A stretch of 64,000 nucleotides of DNA from contig JBMNIP010000002.1 of the NCBI GenBank assembly GCA_050951005.1, forward strand, positions 310,001 through 374,000. Direction: 5' to 3'. The notes beneath the pieces are model-generated. The model was not told the origin of the DNA. It did no database searches and saw only the letters and a list, made by a program, of their open reading frames with translations. The position numbers and the translations under genes were made by a program. Source of the stretch: UMGS1519 sp050951005 (lineage in GTDB: Bacteria; Actinomycetota; Coriobacteriia; Coriobacteriales; Eggerthellaceae). Every line of letters starts with the position of its first letter. Position 1 is the stretch's first letter. Shown here one piece after another: positions 18,424 through 27,513 of the stretch.

Positions 18424-19889
18424 TACTCTTCCCCTTCTGCCTTCTTCAGCTCTTCATAGCGCTCGTAGACAGAGTCGATGGAACCGGTCATGCGGAAGCA
18501 CTGCTCGGGAATCTCGTCGACTTTGCCGTCGAGGATAAGGCCAAAGGAGCGAACCGTGTCCTCCATCTTCACGTAGGAACCGTCGAGGCCCGTAAACTGC
18601 TTTGCCACATGGAAGTTCTGGCCCAGGAACTGCTCGGCCTTACGGGCGCGCTGGACGATGAGCTTCTGCTCTTCGGTCAATTCATCCATACCCAGAATGG
18701 CGATGATGTCCTGAAGGTCCTTATAGTTCTGCAGCAATTGCTGAATGCCGGTAGCTACGCGGTAATGCTCTTCTCCGACGATGGACGGGTCGAGTGCGCG
18801 GGAAGAGGACTCCAACGGATCGACCGCGGGATAAATGCCCTTATCGGAAATGGCACGGGACAGAACCGTACGAGCATCCAAGTGGGTGAACGTCGTTGCC
18901 GGTGCCGGGTCGGTCAAGTCGTCAGCGGGCACGTAAACAGCCTGCACTGAGGTAATAGAGCCCTTCTCCGTAGAGGTGATGCGCTCCTGCAAGTCGCCCA
19001 TCTCGGTAGCCAGCGTGGGCTGGTAGCCTACAGCGGAAGGCATGCGGCCCAGCAGAGCCGATACCTCGGAGCCCGCCTGAGAGAAGCGGAAGATGTTATC
19101 GATGAAGAGCAGAACGTCCTGCCCCTGATCGCGGAAATACTCGGCTTCGGTCAGACCGGCCAGGCCGACGCGCAGACGTGCTCCCGGCGGCTCGTTCATC
19201 TGGCCGTAAACTAGGCAAGCCTTGTTGATAACGCCCGAATCGGTCATTTCCAGGAACAGGTCGGTGCCCTCACGGGTACGCTCACCAACGCCGGTGAACA
19301 CTGACGTTCCGCCATGCTCCTGAGCCAGGTTGTTGATGAGCTCCTGGATGATAACCGTCTTGCCGACGCCTGCGCCGCCGAACAGACCCGTTTTACCACC
19401 CTTGATGAACGGTTGGATCAGGTCGATGGCCTTGATGCCGGTCTCGAAAATCTCAGTCTTGGTGCTCAGCGTGTCATAAGCCGGGGCCGGATGGTGGATA
19501 GGCATGTAGGCCTCCACCTCGGGCATCGGTTTGCCGTCGACGGGCTGGCCGAGCACGTTCCAAATGCGGCCCAGGGTCTGCGGGCCAACGGGCATGCACA
19601 TAGGCGAGCCCGTGTCAGCGACCGCCATGCCGCGGGTCATGCCGTCGGTCGAATCCATAGCAACGGTACGGACCATATCGCCGCCCAGGTGCGACTGCAC
19701 CTCGAGGACGTTATGGATGTGACCGATCGCCGTCTCGCCGTCGACGATCAGCGCATTGTAAATCGCCGGCATGTCGGACGGTGCGAACTCGACGTCCACG
19801 ATAGGGCCGACGATACGAACGACACGCCCGACCCCGCCCGGGTTTTCCACCCAGGGCATATCTTTCAAAATGTCTTTTGCTTCTGCCAT
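18423..19889 (-). CDS. atpD: ATP synthase F1 beta subunit
   Basis: 488 residues; catalytic subunit of F1. The Walker A motif is GGAGVGKTVIIQEL, the catalytic glutamate and arginine lie in GVGERTREGTDL, and the Walker B region is VLLFIDNIFRFSQAGSEVS followed by LLGRMPSAVGYQPTL. Good GGAGG ribosome binding site before the ATG; the start directly follows the atpG stop. Confidence 0.98.
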   Translation of the reverse strand: MAEAKDILKDMPWVENPGGVGRVVRIVGPIVDVEFAPSDMPAIYNALIVDGETAIGHIHNVLEVQSHLGGDMVRTVAMDSTDGMTRGMAVADTGSPMCMPVGPQTLGRIWNVLGQPVDGKPMPEVEAYMPIHHPAPAYDTLSTKTEIFETGIKAIDLIQPFIKGGKTGLFGGAGVGKTVIIQELINNLAQEHGGTSVFTGVGERTREGTDLFLEMTDSGVINKACLVYGQMNEPPGARLRVGLAGLTEAEYFRDQGQDVLLFIDNIFRFSQAGSEVSALLGRMPSAVGYQPTLATEMGDLQERITSTEKGSITSVQAVYVPADDLTDPAPATTFTHLDARTVLSRAISDKGIYPAVDPLESSSRALDPSIVGEEHYRVATGIQQLLQNYKDLQDIIAILGMDELTEEQKLIVQRARKAEQFLGQNFHVAKQFTGLDGSYVKMEDTVRSFGLILDGKVDEIPEQCFRMTGSIDSVYERYEELKKAEGEE

Positions 19890-20891
19890 TTAATCCTCCA
19901 ATGCCGCCGCACCGCCAACGATCTCATTGAGCTCGGTGGTAATGGTACCTTGGCGCACGCGGTTATACAGTCGGGACAGGTTGGTTTCGATTTCGTTGGC
20001 GTTATCGGTAGCCGCCTTCATTGCGTTTCGGCGGGCACCCTGCTCGCCAGCCGCTGAGTCAATCAGCGTGGCATAGAACATGGTGCGCATGTACGCGGGA
20101 AGCAGCGTCCAGAGAACGGTTTCGACATCGGGCTCGAAAACGATCTCGGGCTTGATGTTATCCTCATTCTCCTTTTGCTCTACCTCCGCATCAGGCGCTT
20201 GCCCGGTTGCCAGCGTCTCCTGAATATTGTGGAGGTCGACCATGGTAACGAATGCGGACATCGGCGCCAGCCAATTCGGAACAGCTTTGGATGCATCGAC
20301 GAAGACGACGCGCTTGACAGGCAGCAGGTATTCGGCGCGCAGCACCTGATCGCCCGCATTCCTCGCATGGTTGTACACAAGGATGACCTCATCGTACGTA
20401 CCGTCCGCATAACGCTGCATGGCGTAGTTACCCAGCTGGATGGCCTCGCCCATGGTAGGATCGGCCGAAAGATCCGTAAACGTCATAATCGGTTCAATCT
20501 TGCGGTACCGGAAGTAGCTAACAGCTTTCTTGCCGCAGGCAATGACATCGGAAGTCGCCCCTTGGGCGGCCTTCTGCTTAATGACGCGCTCGGCAGCACG
20601 GAGAACGTTGCCGTTGAAGCCGCCAGCCAGACCGCGGTCCGAGACGACGGCCACGACAAGGACATGTTTGACCTCATCGTGGACCTTCAACAAAGGGTTC
20701 TGGCTGGAACCCAGACGATCGATAACCTCCGTCACCGTCTCAGCCATTCCCGCAGTGTACGGAATGGTGTGTTCAACGCGCTCACGGGCCTTGCGAATCT
20801 TAGCAGCCGAAATCATCTCCATGGTACGCGTAATCTGCTTCGTCGACTGGACGGATTTGATACGCCTGTTGATGTCATGAAGAGTGGCCAT
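19890..20891 (-). CDS. atpG: ATP synthase F1 gamma subunit, enlarged
   Basis: 333 residues against about 285-300 usually. The conserved ends are normal: N-terminal INRRIKSVQSTKQITRTMEM and C-terminal AMKAATDNANEIE followed by ITTELNEIVGGAAAL, the helices that form the rotating shaft. The extra length is in one place, about residues 195-246, where a segment ending in acidic EVEQKENEDN precedes the FEPDVETVLW block. The insert may lie on the globular foot of gamma. AAAGGAAG ribosome binding site. Confidence 0.95.
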   Translation of the reverse strand: MATLHDINRRIKSVQSTKQITRTMEMISAAKIRKARERVEHTIPYTAGMAETVTEVIDRLGSSQNPLLKVHDEVKHVLVVAVVSDRGLAGGFNGNVLRAAERVIKQKAAQGATSDVIACGKKAVSYFRYRKIEPIMTFTDLSADPTMGEAIQLGNYAMQRYADGTYDEVILVYNHARNAGDQVLRAEYLLPVKRVVFVDASKAVPNWLAPMSAFVTMVDLHNIQETLATGQAPDAEVEQKENEDNIKPEIVFEPDVETVLWTLLPAYMRTMFYATLIDSAAGEQGARRNAMKAATDNANEIETNLSRLYNRVRQGTITTELNEIVGGAAALED

Positions 20892-20903
20892 TATCTACTT
20901 CCT

Positions 20904-22481
20904 TTAAGCCTCGGTCGACGGTGCGAACTCGCTCTTGAAGCGTTCGATCGCGGCCTTCAGCTCAGTCTCGATTTCGTCCGTGAACTTCTTCTCAGCTTCG
21001 AGCTTTTCGTACACTCCCTTAGCGGAGGCATGCAGGCTCTGCAGCATCTCGGTGCGGAAGCGCACAACGTCGCCAACCGGAATATCGTCCAAGTAGCCCT
21101 GGTTGCCAGCGAAGATGGAGATCGCCTGGTCGAACACCGGCATCGGGGCAAAACGTCCCTGCTTCAGCAGTTCGGTCATACGGGCACCGCGGTTCAGCTG
21201 ATCCTGGGTAGCCTTGTCCAGATCGGAGCCGAACTGGGTGAATGCCTTCAGTTCGCGATATGCAGCCAGATCAAGACGCAAGGTACCGGCTTGCTGCTTC
21301 ATTGCCTTCAACTGGGCATCGCCACCGACGCGGGAGACCGAGGTACCGACATCGATTGCAGGGCGCTGACCCTGGAAGAACAGGTCGGTGACCAGGTAGA
21401 TCTGGCCGTCCGTAATGGAGATGACGTTCGTCGGAATATATGCAGCAACGTCGCCAGCCTGGGTCTCGATGATCGGCAGGGCGGTCAGAGAACCGCCGCC
21501 GTTCTCGTCGGACATCTTCACTGCACGCTCGAGCAGACGAGAATGCAGGTAGAAAATATCGCCAGGATATGCCTCGCGTCCCGGCGGACGACGCAGGGTC
21601 AGCGACATCTGACGGTAGGCAACAGCCTGCTTGGTCAGGTCGTCGTAGACGCACAGCACGTGGCCGCCCGGATTATCGGCATTCGCAGGCTCTCCGTTCT
21701 CGCCGTTGTAGATGAAGTACTCGCCCATGGCAGCACCTGCCATGGGGGCAATGTACTGCAGGGGAGCCGGGTCGGAAGCCGTAGCAGCAACGATAATCGT
21801 GTAATCGAGGGCGCCGTATTTGTCCAGGCTCTCTACCACGTTCGCCACCGTCGATGCCTTCTGGCCGATGGCGACGTAGATGCACACCATGCCCTTGTCC
21901 TTCTGGTTGATGATGGCATCAACGGCAATGGCGGTCTTACCGGTTTGGCGGTCGCCGATGATCAACTCACGCTGACCACGGCCGATCGGAATCATGGAGT
22001 CAACGGCCATGATGCCGGTCTGCATCGGCTCATGAACCGGCTTACGGGCATGAACGCCCGGAGCCTTGAATTCGACCGGACGGCTGGCAGTGGTCTCGAT
22101 GGGACCCTTGCCGTCGATCGGCTCGCCCAGGGGGTTCACCACACGGCCCAGCAGGCCGCGGCCAACCGGCACGCGGACCAACCGACCGGTGGTATGCACC
22201 TGGTCGTTCTCTTTGATTGCGGTGACATCACCGAGCAACACGGCACCGACCTCATCCTCTTCGAGGTTCTGGGCCATGCCGTAAACGGTCTTACCACCGG
22301 CTGCATCGAATTCGAGGAGCTCGCCCTGCATGGCGTCCTTCAAGCCGTCGATACGTGCGATACCGTCGCCAACCGTGACGACCGTACCGACCTCACGTGC
22401 CTCGACATTGGTTTTCAAGGAGTCCAGCTGCTGGCGCAGCGCCTCATCGATTGCCTGGGCGGTGATTTCAGTCACTTGCAT
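20904..22481 (-). CDS. atpA: ATP synthase F1 alpha subunit
   Basis: 525 residues. Non-catalytic nucleotide-binding subunit with Walker A GDRQTGKTAIAVDAI, the arginine-finger region VSRVGGDAQLKAMKQ and the conserved LRLDLAAYRELKAFTQFGSDLD. Start ATG overlaps the end of atpH by 14 bases, with GGAGGTGA just upstream. A slightly longer C-terminus than usual (charged, ending SEFAPSTEA). Confidence 0.97.
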   Translation of the reverse strand: MQVTEITAQAIDEALRQQLDSLKTNVEAREVGTVVTVGDGIARIDGLKDAMQGELLEFDAAGGKTVYGMAQNLEEDEVGAVLLGDVTAIKENDQVHTTGRLVRVPVGRGLLGRVVNPLGEPIDGKGPIETTASRPVEFKAPGVHARKPVHEPMQTGIMAVDSMIPIGRGQRELIIGDRQTGKTAIAVDAIINQKDKGMVCIYVAIGQKASTVANVVESLDKYGALDYTIIVAATASDPAPLQYIAPMAGAAMGEYFIYNGENGEPANADNPGGHVLCVYDDLTKQAVAYRQMSLTLRRPPGREAYPGDIFYLHSRLLERAVKMSDENGGGSLTALPIIETQAGDVAAYIPTNVISITDGQIYLVTDLFFQGQRPAIDVGTSVSRVGGDAQLKAMKQQAGTLRLDLAAYRELKAFTQFGSDLDKATQDQLNRGARMTELLKQGRFAPMPVFDQAISIFAGNQGYLDDIPVGDVVRFRTEMLQSLHASAKGVYEKLEAEKKFTDEIETELKAAIERFKSEFAPSTEA

Positions 22482-23058
22482 TCACCTCCGTTTGTGTCTT
22501 ATGAGACTTAAGCGCGACCCGAGCCTTATCAAGCTGCGAGCGAACGCTTGCGTCGATTCGTTTCCCTTGAGCGCTCATCACGATACCGCCGAGCATGTTC
22601 TTGTTGATCTGCTCATTGATGATCGCCTCTTTGCCGAAGTCGTTCTTGATCTTGGCGCGGATGACGTCACGCAGATGATCGTCCAGCTCTACGGCCGTGG
22701 TAACGTCCACGGCAACGAGATCGTAGTTATCGAACAGGCGCTGATCGAACGCGTGGAACACGCGAGGGAGCAGCTGCATATCGCGGCGGCCGGCCATAAC
22801 ACCGACCACATCGAGCAATACGGGATTGAAGCCCTTGAACACGGCCTGGATCAACTGGAATTCCTGCTCTTCCGTATAGGAATCGTCTCCAATAGCCTCG
22901 ATGAACTCCGGCTTGGAGCGCAGGTAGCGGATAATCCATCGGATCTCGCCGCGAGCCTCGATAAGGGCTTCGCGGCCGCCTTCCTTGGCAATATTGTCCA
23001 CGAGTGCCTCGGAATAAGCAGCGATTTTCCCATTGGTAATCAGGCGGTTAGTTTTCAT
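22468..23058 (-). CDS. atpH: ATP synthase F1 delta subunit
   Basis: 196 residues. Part of the peripheral stalk joining F1 to the b subunits. N-terminal helical domain (ITNGKIAAYSEALVDNIAKEGG) and C-terminal VTTAVELDDHLRDVIRAKI with the terminal NKNMLGGIVMSAQGKRIDAS block, which is the family signature. Overlaps atpF by 11 bases and atpA by 14, so translation is probably coupled. Confidence 0.93.
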   Translation of the reverse strand: MKTNRLITNGKIAAYSEALVDNIAKEGGREALIEARGEIRWIIRYLRSKPEFIEAIGDDSYTEEQEFQLIQAVFKGFNPVLLDVVGVMAGRRDMQLLPRVFHAFDQRLFDNYDLVAVDVTTAVELDDHLRDVIRAKIKNDFGKEAIINEQINKNMLGGIVMSAQGKRIDASVRSQLDKARVALKSHKTQTEVNASD

Positions 23059-23659
23059 TTAGGCTCCCCGCCTCTTTAATGTAGCGCTCGATGATTGCGC
23101 GATGCTCATCGTCGCTCAGGTCGTTCCCGATAACGCGACCGGCCACCGAGATGGTCATGTCGGCAACAGAGCCCTGGAGCTCCTCGATTGCCGCCTTCTT
23201 CTCGATCTCGATAGCGGCACGAGCTTTGCTGATCATCTCGTCTGCCTCGGCCTGCGCCTGAGCCTTGATATCGGCCTCGATTGCGGCGCCGGACTTCTTC
23301 GCATCGCTGACGATCTGAGCAGCAAGGGCACGAGCCTCTGCCAACTGATCCTCATGCTCTGCAAGGGCACGCTCGCTTTCCTGACGTGCTTCCTCCGCCT
23401 TTTTCAGGGCATCCTTGATGGTGTCCTCGCGACGGTTGAGCATGTTCTCGAAAACGGGCCAGCCGAATTTGGCAAGAATGAACCAAAGAATCAGGAAGGA
23501 GATGAGCATTGGGATAAACTCATCCATCTGGGGGAGGATGGCTGAAACGCCGGCTCCCTCATCTGCGAACGCCGAAACCGGGAATGCGGCCGCCATCGAT
23601 GCCATAACAGCCATGCTGCTGGCGAACAGTTTGGCGACGTAGCCTCTCTTCGCTTTCAA
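23048..23659 (-). CDS. atpF: ATP synthase Fo b subunit with N-terminal signal-peptide-like leader
   Basis: 203 residues from the TTG at 23659, chosen because AAGGAGG sits eight bases upstream; the in-frame ATG at 23698 has no binding site. The N-terminus then reads as a classical signal peptide: KAKR basic start, hydrophobic core LFASSMAVMASMAAAF, and a cleavage-type site SAFA before DEGAG (about residue 32). After that comes the usual single membrane helix (FIPMLISFLILWFILAKFGWPVF, about 48-70), then the long coiled coil of the peripheral stalk and a C-terminus that contacts delta. Most b subunits start directly with the membrane helix, so the leader is unusual. Confidence 0.9.
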   Translation of the reverse strand: MKAKRGYVAKLFASSMAVMASMAAAFPVSAFADEGAGVSAILPQMDEFIPMLISFLILWFILAKFGWPVFENMLNRREDTIKDALKKAEEARQESERALAEHEDQLAEARALAAQIVSDAKKSGAAIEADIKAQAQAEADEMISKARAAIEIEKKAAIEELQGSVADMTISVAGRVIGNDLSDDEHRAIIERYIKEAGSLNEN

Positions 23660-23716
23660 CTCGTTAGCCTCCTTATCTTGTCTTCTCGACTCGTTCATAG
23701 GTTAGGTCGGTAGCCG

Positions 23717-23941
23717 TTAACCGATGAAGAAGAGGACAAGACCGAGCAGGGCCAACGCTTCAGACATTGCAGCGCCGATGAAGAAGTAGCCCATGAGCTG
23801 ACCCTTCATCTCAGGCTGGCGAGCAGCGGCAACGCACAAGCCGTAGGTAGCAACACCGATGCCGATGCCGGGGCCGATGGCCGCGAGACCGTAGCCAACG
23901 ACCTTCATGGCTGCGACCGAAAGAACGATTTCAGTTCCCAC
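23717..23941 (-). CDS. atpE: ATP synthase Fo c subunit (rotor ring)
   Basis: 74 residues, two membrane helices joined by the polar loop RQPEMKGQ. The ion-carrying carboxylate is Glu61 in GAAMSEALAL. The Gln and Ser seen in sodium-type c subunits are absent (Ile28 and Ala62 instead), so proton coupling is expected. GTG start with AAAGGAGG five bases upstream. Confidence 0.96.
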   Translation of the reverse strand: MGTEIVLSVAAMKVVGYGLAAIGPGIGIGVATYGLCVAAARQPEMKGQLMGYFFIGAAMSEALALLGLVLFFIG

Positions 23942-24065
23942 AATAACCTCCTTTGTTGAACCCGGAGCCCGTCTCCGGCATTCACCTATTACTTACCCCA
24001 GCTGGATGTGGTCCCAACTGAAAGTACCGAAATTGGATGCGGGCATACCCGCACGCCGTCCCGCA

Positions 24066-24866
24066 TCAATGAGGATGGGTAGCCAGACCGATGTAGGAAG
24101 CGGAAAGAATCGTGAACACGTACGCCTGCAAGAACGCAACCAGCGTTTCCAGAGCGTACATGCCGATAAGCAGGATGAACCACAGGATGCCGACGATACC
24201 GGTTATGAAGTCCGCCGTGAAGAAGGCGTACTGCATGAACACGGTCGTGGCGATGGAGAACACGCCCAGGATCATGTGACCGGAGAGCATGTTGCCGTAA
24301 AGTCGAACGGTCAGGGTCAACAGGCGCAGAACCATGGAGAAGAACTCCAGCACCCAAATGACCGGTTTCATGGGACCGGGAACACCGCTGGGAACCAGGC
24401 TCTTTACATAGCCGCCCAGACCAAGCGTCTTGAAGCCGTAGAAATTAAAGTAGATGAAAGAGATAAGGGAAAGCGCCCAAGTGACGCTGATCGTGCCGGT
24501 TGCGGCCTTGAAACCTGGAATCAAGCCGAGGACATTCGCCGTCAAGATAAAGAAGAACAGCGTGGCCAGGAAGGGAATGTGCTTCTGGAAGCCCGTTCCG
24601 ATGACGTCCTCGCCGATGCTGCTTTTCACGAACGTGTAGCCCAGCTCGATGGTGTTGAAGAACTTGTTCTCGGGAACCAGCTCCAGATGCTTTGCCGAAA
24701 ACAGGATCAGGAACAGAACCACTGCCAGGACGATGAACATCCACAACGTGTACTGGGAAATGTTCCAGCCGCCGATGGAGAAGACCGTCGCCGATACCAG
24801 CGTATCGTAAATACCTTGGGCACCGGAAACGAACCCGTCCAGCGCTTGACCTAGTGACTGACCCAT
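24066..24866 (-). CDS. atpB: ATP synthase Fo a subunit
   Basis: 266 residues, five to six membrane helices. The essential arginine of the half-channel is in TVRLYGNMLSGH, and the last helix has LVAFLQAYVFTILSASYIG, both diagnostic. It forms the stator channel next to the c ring. There is a gap of about 120 bases before atpE and 33 bases after the small upstream membrane gene. Confidence 0.96.
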   Translation of the reverse strand: MGQSLGQALDGFVSGAQGIYDTLVSATVFSIGGWNISQYTLWMFIVLAVVLFLILFSAKHLELVPENKFFNTIELGYTFVKSSIGEDVIGTGFQKHIPFLATLFFFILTANVLGLIPGFKAATGTISVTWALSLISFIYFNFYGFKTLGLGGYVKSLVPSGVPGPMKPVIWVLEFFSMVLRLLTLTVRLYGNMLSGHMILGVFSIATTVFMQYAFFTADFITGIVGILWFILLIGMYALETLVAFLQAYVFTILSASYIGLATHPH

Positions 24867-24899
24867 CGAGATAGTCCCTGTCCTTTCGTCCCTAAACAG

Positions 24900-25196
24900 T
24901 TACTTGCGTTTCGCAAGCACGTTCTTATACACCACATACGTGGCGGTGACCACAATCAGAGCGAGCAATTCGGCAATGCCGAACGGCAATAGCACGTCGT
25001 GTGCCAGTTGCGAGCATAGCAGAAGTTCGACGACCACGACGATCAAAGAGACGAGCGAGCCAAGTAGGCCGCATGCGGCAGCTGACATGACCGAAGTGGA
25101 GGTTGAATGGCGCGAAATCCGAATGGCAACGAAGATAGGAATGAATCCTATTGCTCCGGCAAGGATACCGAGTATGATTGCCACACTATTACTCAT
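24900..25196 (-). CDS. small membrane protein at the head of the atp operon (AtpI-like)
   Basis: 98 residues with three hydrophobic segments (VAIILGILAGAIGFIPIFVAI, LLGSLVSLIVVVVELLL, IAELLALIVVTATYVVY). No firm sequence signature is visible. Position directly upstream of atpB and the size fit AtpI/ATP-synthase-I type assembly factors, which help c-ring assembly. The call rests mainly on context. Confidence 0.65.
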   Translation of the reverse strand: MSNSVAIILGILAGAIGFIPIFVAIRISRHSTSTSVMSAAACGLLGSLVSLIVVVVELLLCSQLAHDVLLPFGIAELLALIVVTATYVVYKNVLAKRK

Positions 25197-25534
25197 TCTT
25201 TAGAATTTGTCCCACTCTTTGTTCGTAAACCCGACTCAGACAGCGCCTAACTATACCAGCCCCGAAAAAATAATGGGGCAAAAAACGGTAAATATGCCAA
25301 ATTCTAGGCAAACGGAATGACAATCGGTTCATAGCATGAATGGGTTCGTTTTCGACCTATTCATGCCATGCTATAGCTTATCGCCCAATCTTCCTTCCCG
25401 AGATTTTCAATTGCCCATTCGAGCACGATTCGAGGAATATTCCATGGAACGCAGTCCAATCCATTCAGCATCGAAATGGTTCGCCACGGCCATTCTTGGA
25501 ACGTTCCAAGACCCACTGATTCCGCCGATTCCTG
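25197..25534. promoter_or_regulatory. 338-bp spacer upstream of the atp operon with a TATAGT box and an imperfect palindrome
   Basis: Read leftwards, TATAGT lies at 25255-25250, about 55 bases before the atpI-like start; it could be a -10 box, but no good -35 pairs with it at 17 bases. GCCCC/GGGGC arms at 25259-25263 and 25275-25279 flank an A-rich loop. Further right, 25334-25348 pairs with 25353-25366 with one bulge. That stem lies just past the end of the dCMP deaminase gene (25535) and may be its terminator. No gene is seen. Confidence 0.35.
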
Positions 25535-26002
25535 TCATTCGCTTTCCCGAAACACTCGAACGGATATGCTTGCCTCCTCGAGCATCTGCATGGAAAGCTC
25601 GTCCGGATACGGGTTCGCGAAGATGATCTCCTGGATTCCCGCATTGATGAGCATCTTGGCACAGGTGATGCAGGGCTGCGTTGTGATATAGATGGAAGCC
25701 CCGTTGATATCGATACCGTAGCGGGCTGCCTGGATGATGGCATTCTGCTCGGCGTGCAACCCGCGGCAGATCTCCTGGCGCTGGCCGCTGGGCACGCCCA
25801 GCTGCTCGCGTAAACATCCCGTTTCCTGGCAATGGCGCATACCGGTCGGCACGCCGTTATAACCGGTGGCAAGGATGCGGTGTTCTTTCACCACAACTGC
25901 GCCCACTGCCCGGCGCAAACAGGTGGTGCGGGTCGCGACCTCGTTTGCCAATGTCATGAAATACTCGTCCCAACTGGGACGCTCACCGGTTCTGGTCAGC
26001 AT
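25535..26002 (-). CDS. deoxycytidylate (dCMP) deaminase, ComEB-like
   Basis: 155 residues from the ATG at 26002, chosen because AAGGAG lies seven bases upstream. The zinc/catalytic motifs are HAEQNAI (His and the proton-shuttling Glu) and PCITCAKM (two zinc cysteines). An inserted CRGL/CxxxxC region before HAE is typical of dCMP deaminases. It makes dUMP from dCMP for thymidylate synthesis. Glycine hydroxymethyltransferase, which feeds one-carbon units to the same pathway, is just upstream, with a strong hairpin between. Confidence 0.9.
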   Translation of the reverse strand: MLTRTGERPSWDEYFMTLANEVATRTTCLRRAVGAVVVKEHRILATGYNGVPTGMRHCQETGCLREQLGVPSGQRQEICRGLHAEQNAIIQAARYGIDINGASIYITTQPCITCAKMLINAGIQEIIFANPYPDELSMQMLEEASISVRVFRESE

Positions 26003-26091
26003 CGATGTACTCCTTGTCACTGCCTCTGCACCGCCGCCGGCCGTACGCTGAAAAACAACATAGGCTGCGACCGCGATACTGTCCTATTCGA

Positions 26092-26125
26092 AAGGCGCCT
26101 TGCCGCCGATGCGGCAAGGCGCCTT
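26092..26125. terminator. 15-bp perfect hairpin between glyA and the dCMP deaminase gene
   Basis: 26092-26106 pairs with 26111-26125 (core AAGGCGCCTTGCCGC, loop CGAT). It sits 26 bases past the glyA stop. No U-run follows on the glyA strand, so it may terminate only partly or protect the 3' end. Confidence 0.65.
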
Positions 26126-26150
26126 ATCCTTCTTCTGCCGTGCCGGGCGC

Positions 26151-27401
26151 CTAGTCGAAATCCGGATACAGCGGATGTGCGGCGATTATCTTCGCCACCT
26201 TATCGGAGACTTCCTTGAGCGCCTGGGCATCATCGTGCTTGAACACCGTGCGGGCAATCAGCTCGCCCACCTCGTAGAACTCGTCGGCATTCAGACCGCG
26301 GGTGGTACCTGCCGGCGAGCCGACGCGGATGCCGCTGGTAACGAACGGAGAAAGCTGCTCGTTCGGAATCGTGTTCTTATTGACGGTCAGGCCCACGCTT
26401 TCCAGCAGCGCCTCGGCATCCTTGCCCGTAACACCGGAGGGCGTCAGGTCAACCAGGCACAGATGGTTGTCGGTGCCGCCCGACACCAGCCGTAAGCCGC
26501 CATCGGCCATACCCCGTCCGAGAGCAGCAGCATTCTCCACGACATGGGCGATGTATTCCTTGAAGGAAGGTTGGAGTGCTTCACCGAAGGCCGCCGCCTT
26601 GCCGGCGATGATGTGCATCAGGGGGCCTCCCTGGCTGCCCGGGAAGACCGCGCTGTCGATTTTCTTGGCAAGCGCCTCATCGTTCGTCAATATCATGCCG
26701 CCGCGCGGACCGCGCAAGGTCTTGTGCGTCGTCGTGGTCACGATATCGGCATACGGCACCGGGCTTGGATGGGCACCCGTCGCCACCAGGCCGGCAATAT
26801 GGGCCATGTCCACCATCAGGTATGCACCCACGCTATGGGCGATATGGGCCATGCGCTCGAAATCGATAACGCGCGGATATGCCGAAGCACCTCCCACGAT
26901 GACCTTGGGCTGAAATTCCTTCGCCTTCTTCTCCATGTCTTCGTAGTCGATGCGCTCGTCTTCGTTCAGACCGTAAGAGACCACATTGTAGAGCTTGCCG
27001 GAGAAATTGGCCTTGGAGCCGTGCGTCAGATGACCGCCGTTATCCAGACTCATGCCCAGAATGGTGTCGCCCGGCTTGATGATGGCAGCGTAAGCCGCGT
27101 AGTTCGCCTGGGCGCCGGAATGCGGCTGTACATTTGCGAACTTGGCACCGAAAAGCTGCTTAGCGCGATCACGCGCCAGGTTCTCGACTATATCGACCTT
27201 CTCGCAGCCGCCGTAGTACCGGTGTCCGGGATAGCCTTCGGCGTACTTGTTCGTCAGCACGCTGCCCATAGCCTCGAGCACAGACGGGGAAACGACGTTC
27301 TCCGATGCGATGAGCTCGATGGTGCCGCGCTGGCGATCAAGCTCCTGCTGGATCGCGTCGGCCACGGCAGGGTCGGTCTTGGAAAGATGGGACATGGCCA
27401 T
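26151..27401 (-). CDS. glyA: serine hydroxymethyltransferase
   Basis: 416 residues, the family length, from the ATG at 27401 with GAAGGAG six bases upstream. PLP enzyme interconverting serine and glycine and charging tetrahydrofolate with a one-carbon unit. The PLP lysine is in TTTHKTLRGPRGG; other family blocks are ELIASENVVSPSVLEA, YGGCEKVDIVE and NVQPHSGAQANYAAY. It follows rpiB with a 112-base gap. Confidence 0.97.
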   Translation of the reverse strand: MAMSHLSKTDPAVADAIQQELDRQRGTIELIASENVVSPSVLEAMGSVLTNKYAEGYPGHRYYGGCEKVDIVENLARDRAKQLFGAKFANVQPHSGAQANYAAYAAIIKPGDTILGMSLDNGGHLTHGSKANFSGKLYNVVSYGLNEDERIDYEDMEKKAKEFQPKVIVGGASAYPRVIDFERMAHIAHSVGAYLMVDMAHIAGLVATGAHPSPVPYADIVTTTTHKTLRGPRGGMILTNDEALAKKIDSAVFPGSQGGPLMHIIAGKAAAFGEALQPSFKEYIAHVVENAAALGRGMADGGLRLVSGGTDNHLCLVDLTPSGVTGKDAEALLESVGLTVNKNTIPNEQLSPFVTSGIRVGSPAGTTRGLNADEFYEVGELIARTVFKHDDAQALKEVSDKVAKIIAAHPLYPDFD

Positions 27402-27513
27402 GAAAACTCCTTCTTCCTTGATAAGGATCAAGCGCGTCAGGCGCGCTCCCTATGCTAGCACGCTCCCGGTTTCATCCCCTGACGCAACCGCATTGCAGAC
27501 AGGGGGCAGCCGA

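Noticed and set aside
20175..22511. A 778-codon plus-strand frame opposite atpG/atpA
   Set aside because: Antisense to two unmistakable ATP synthase genes; no family motifs and no ribosome binding site.
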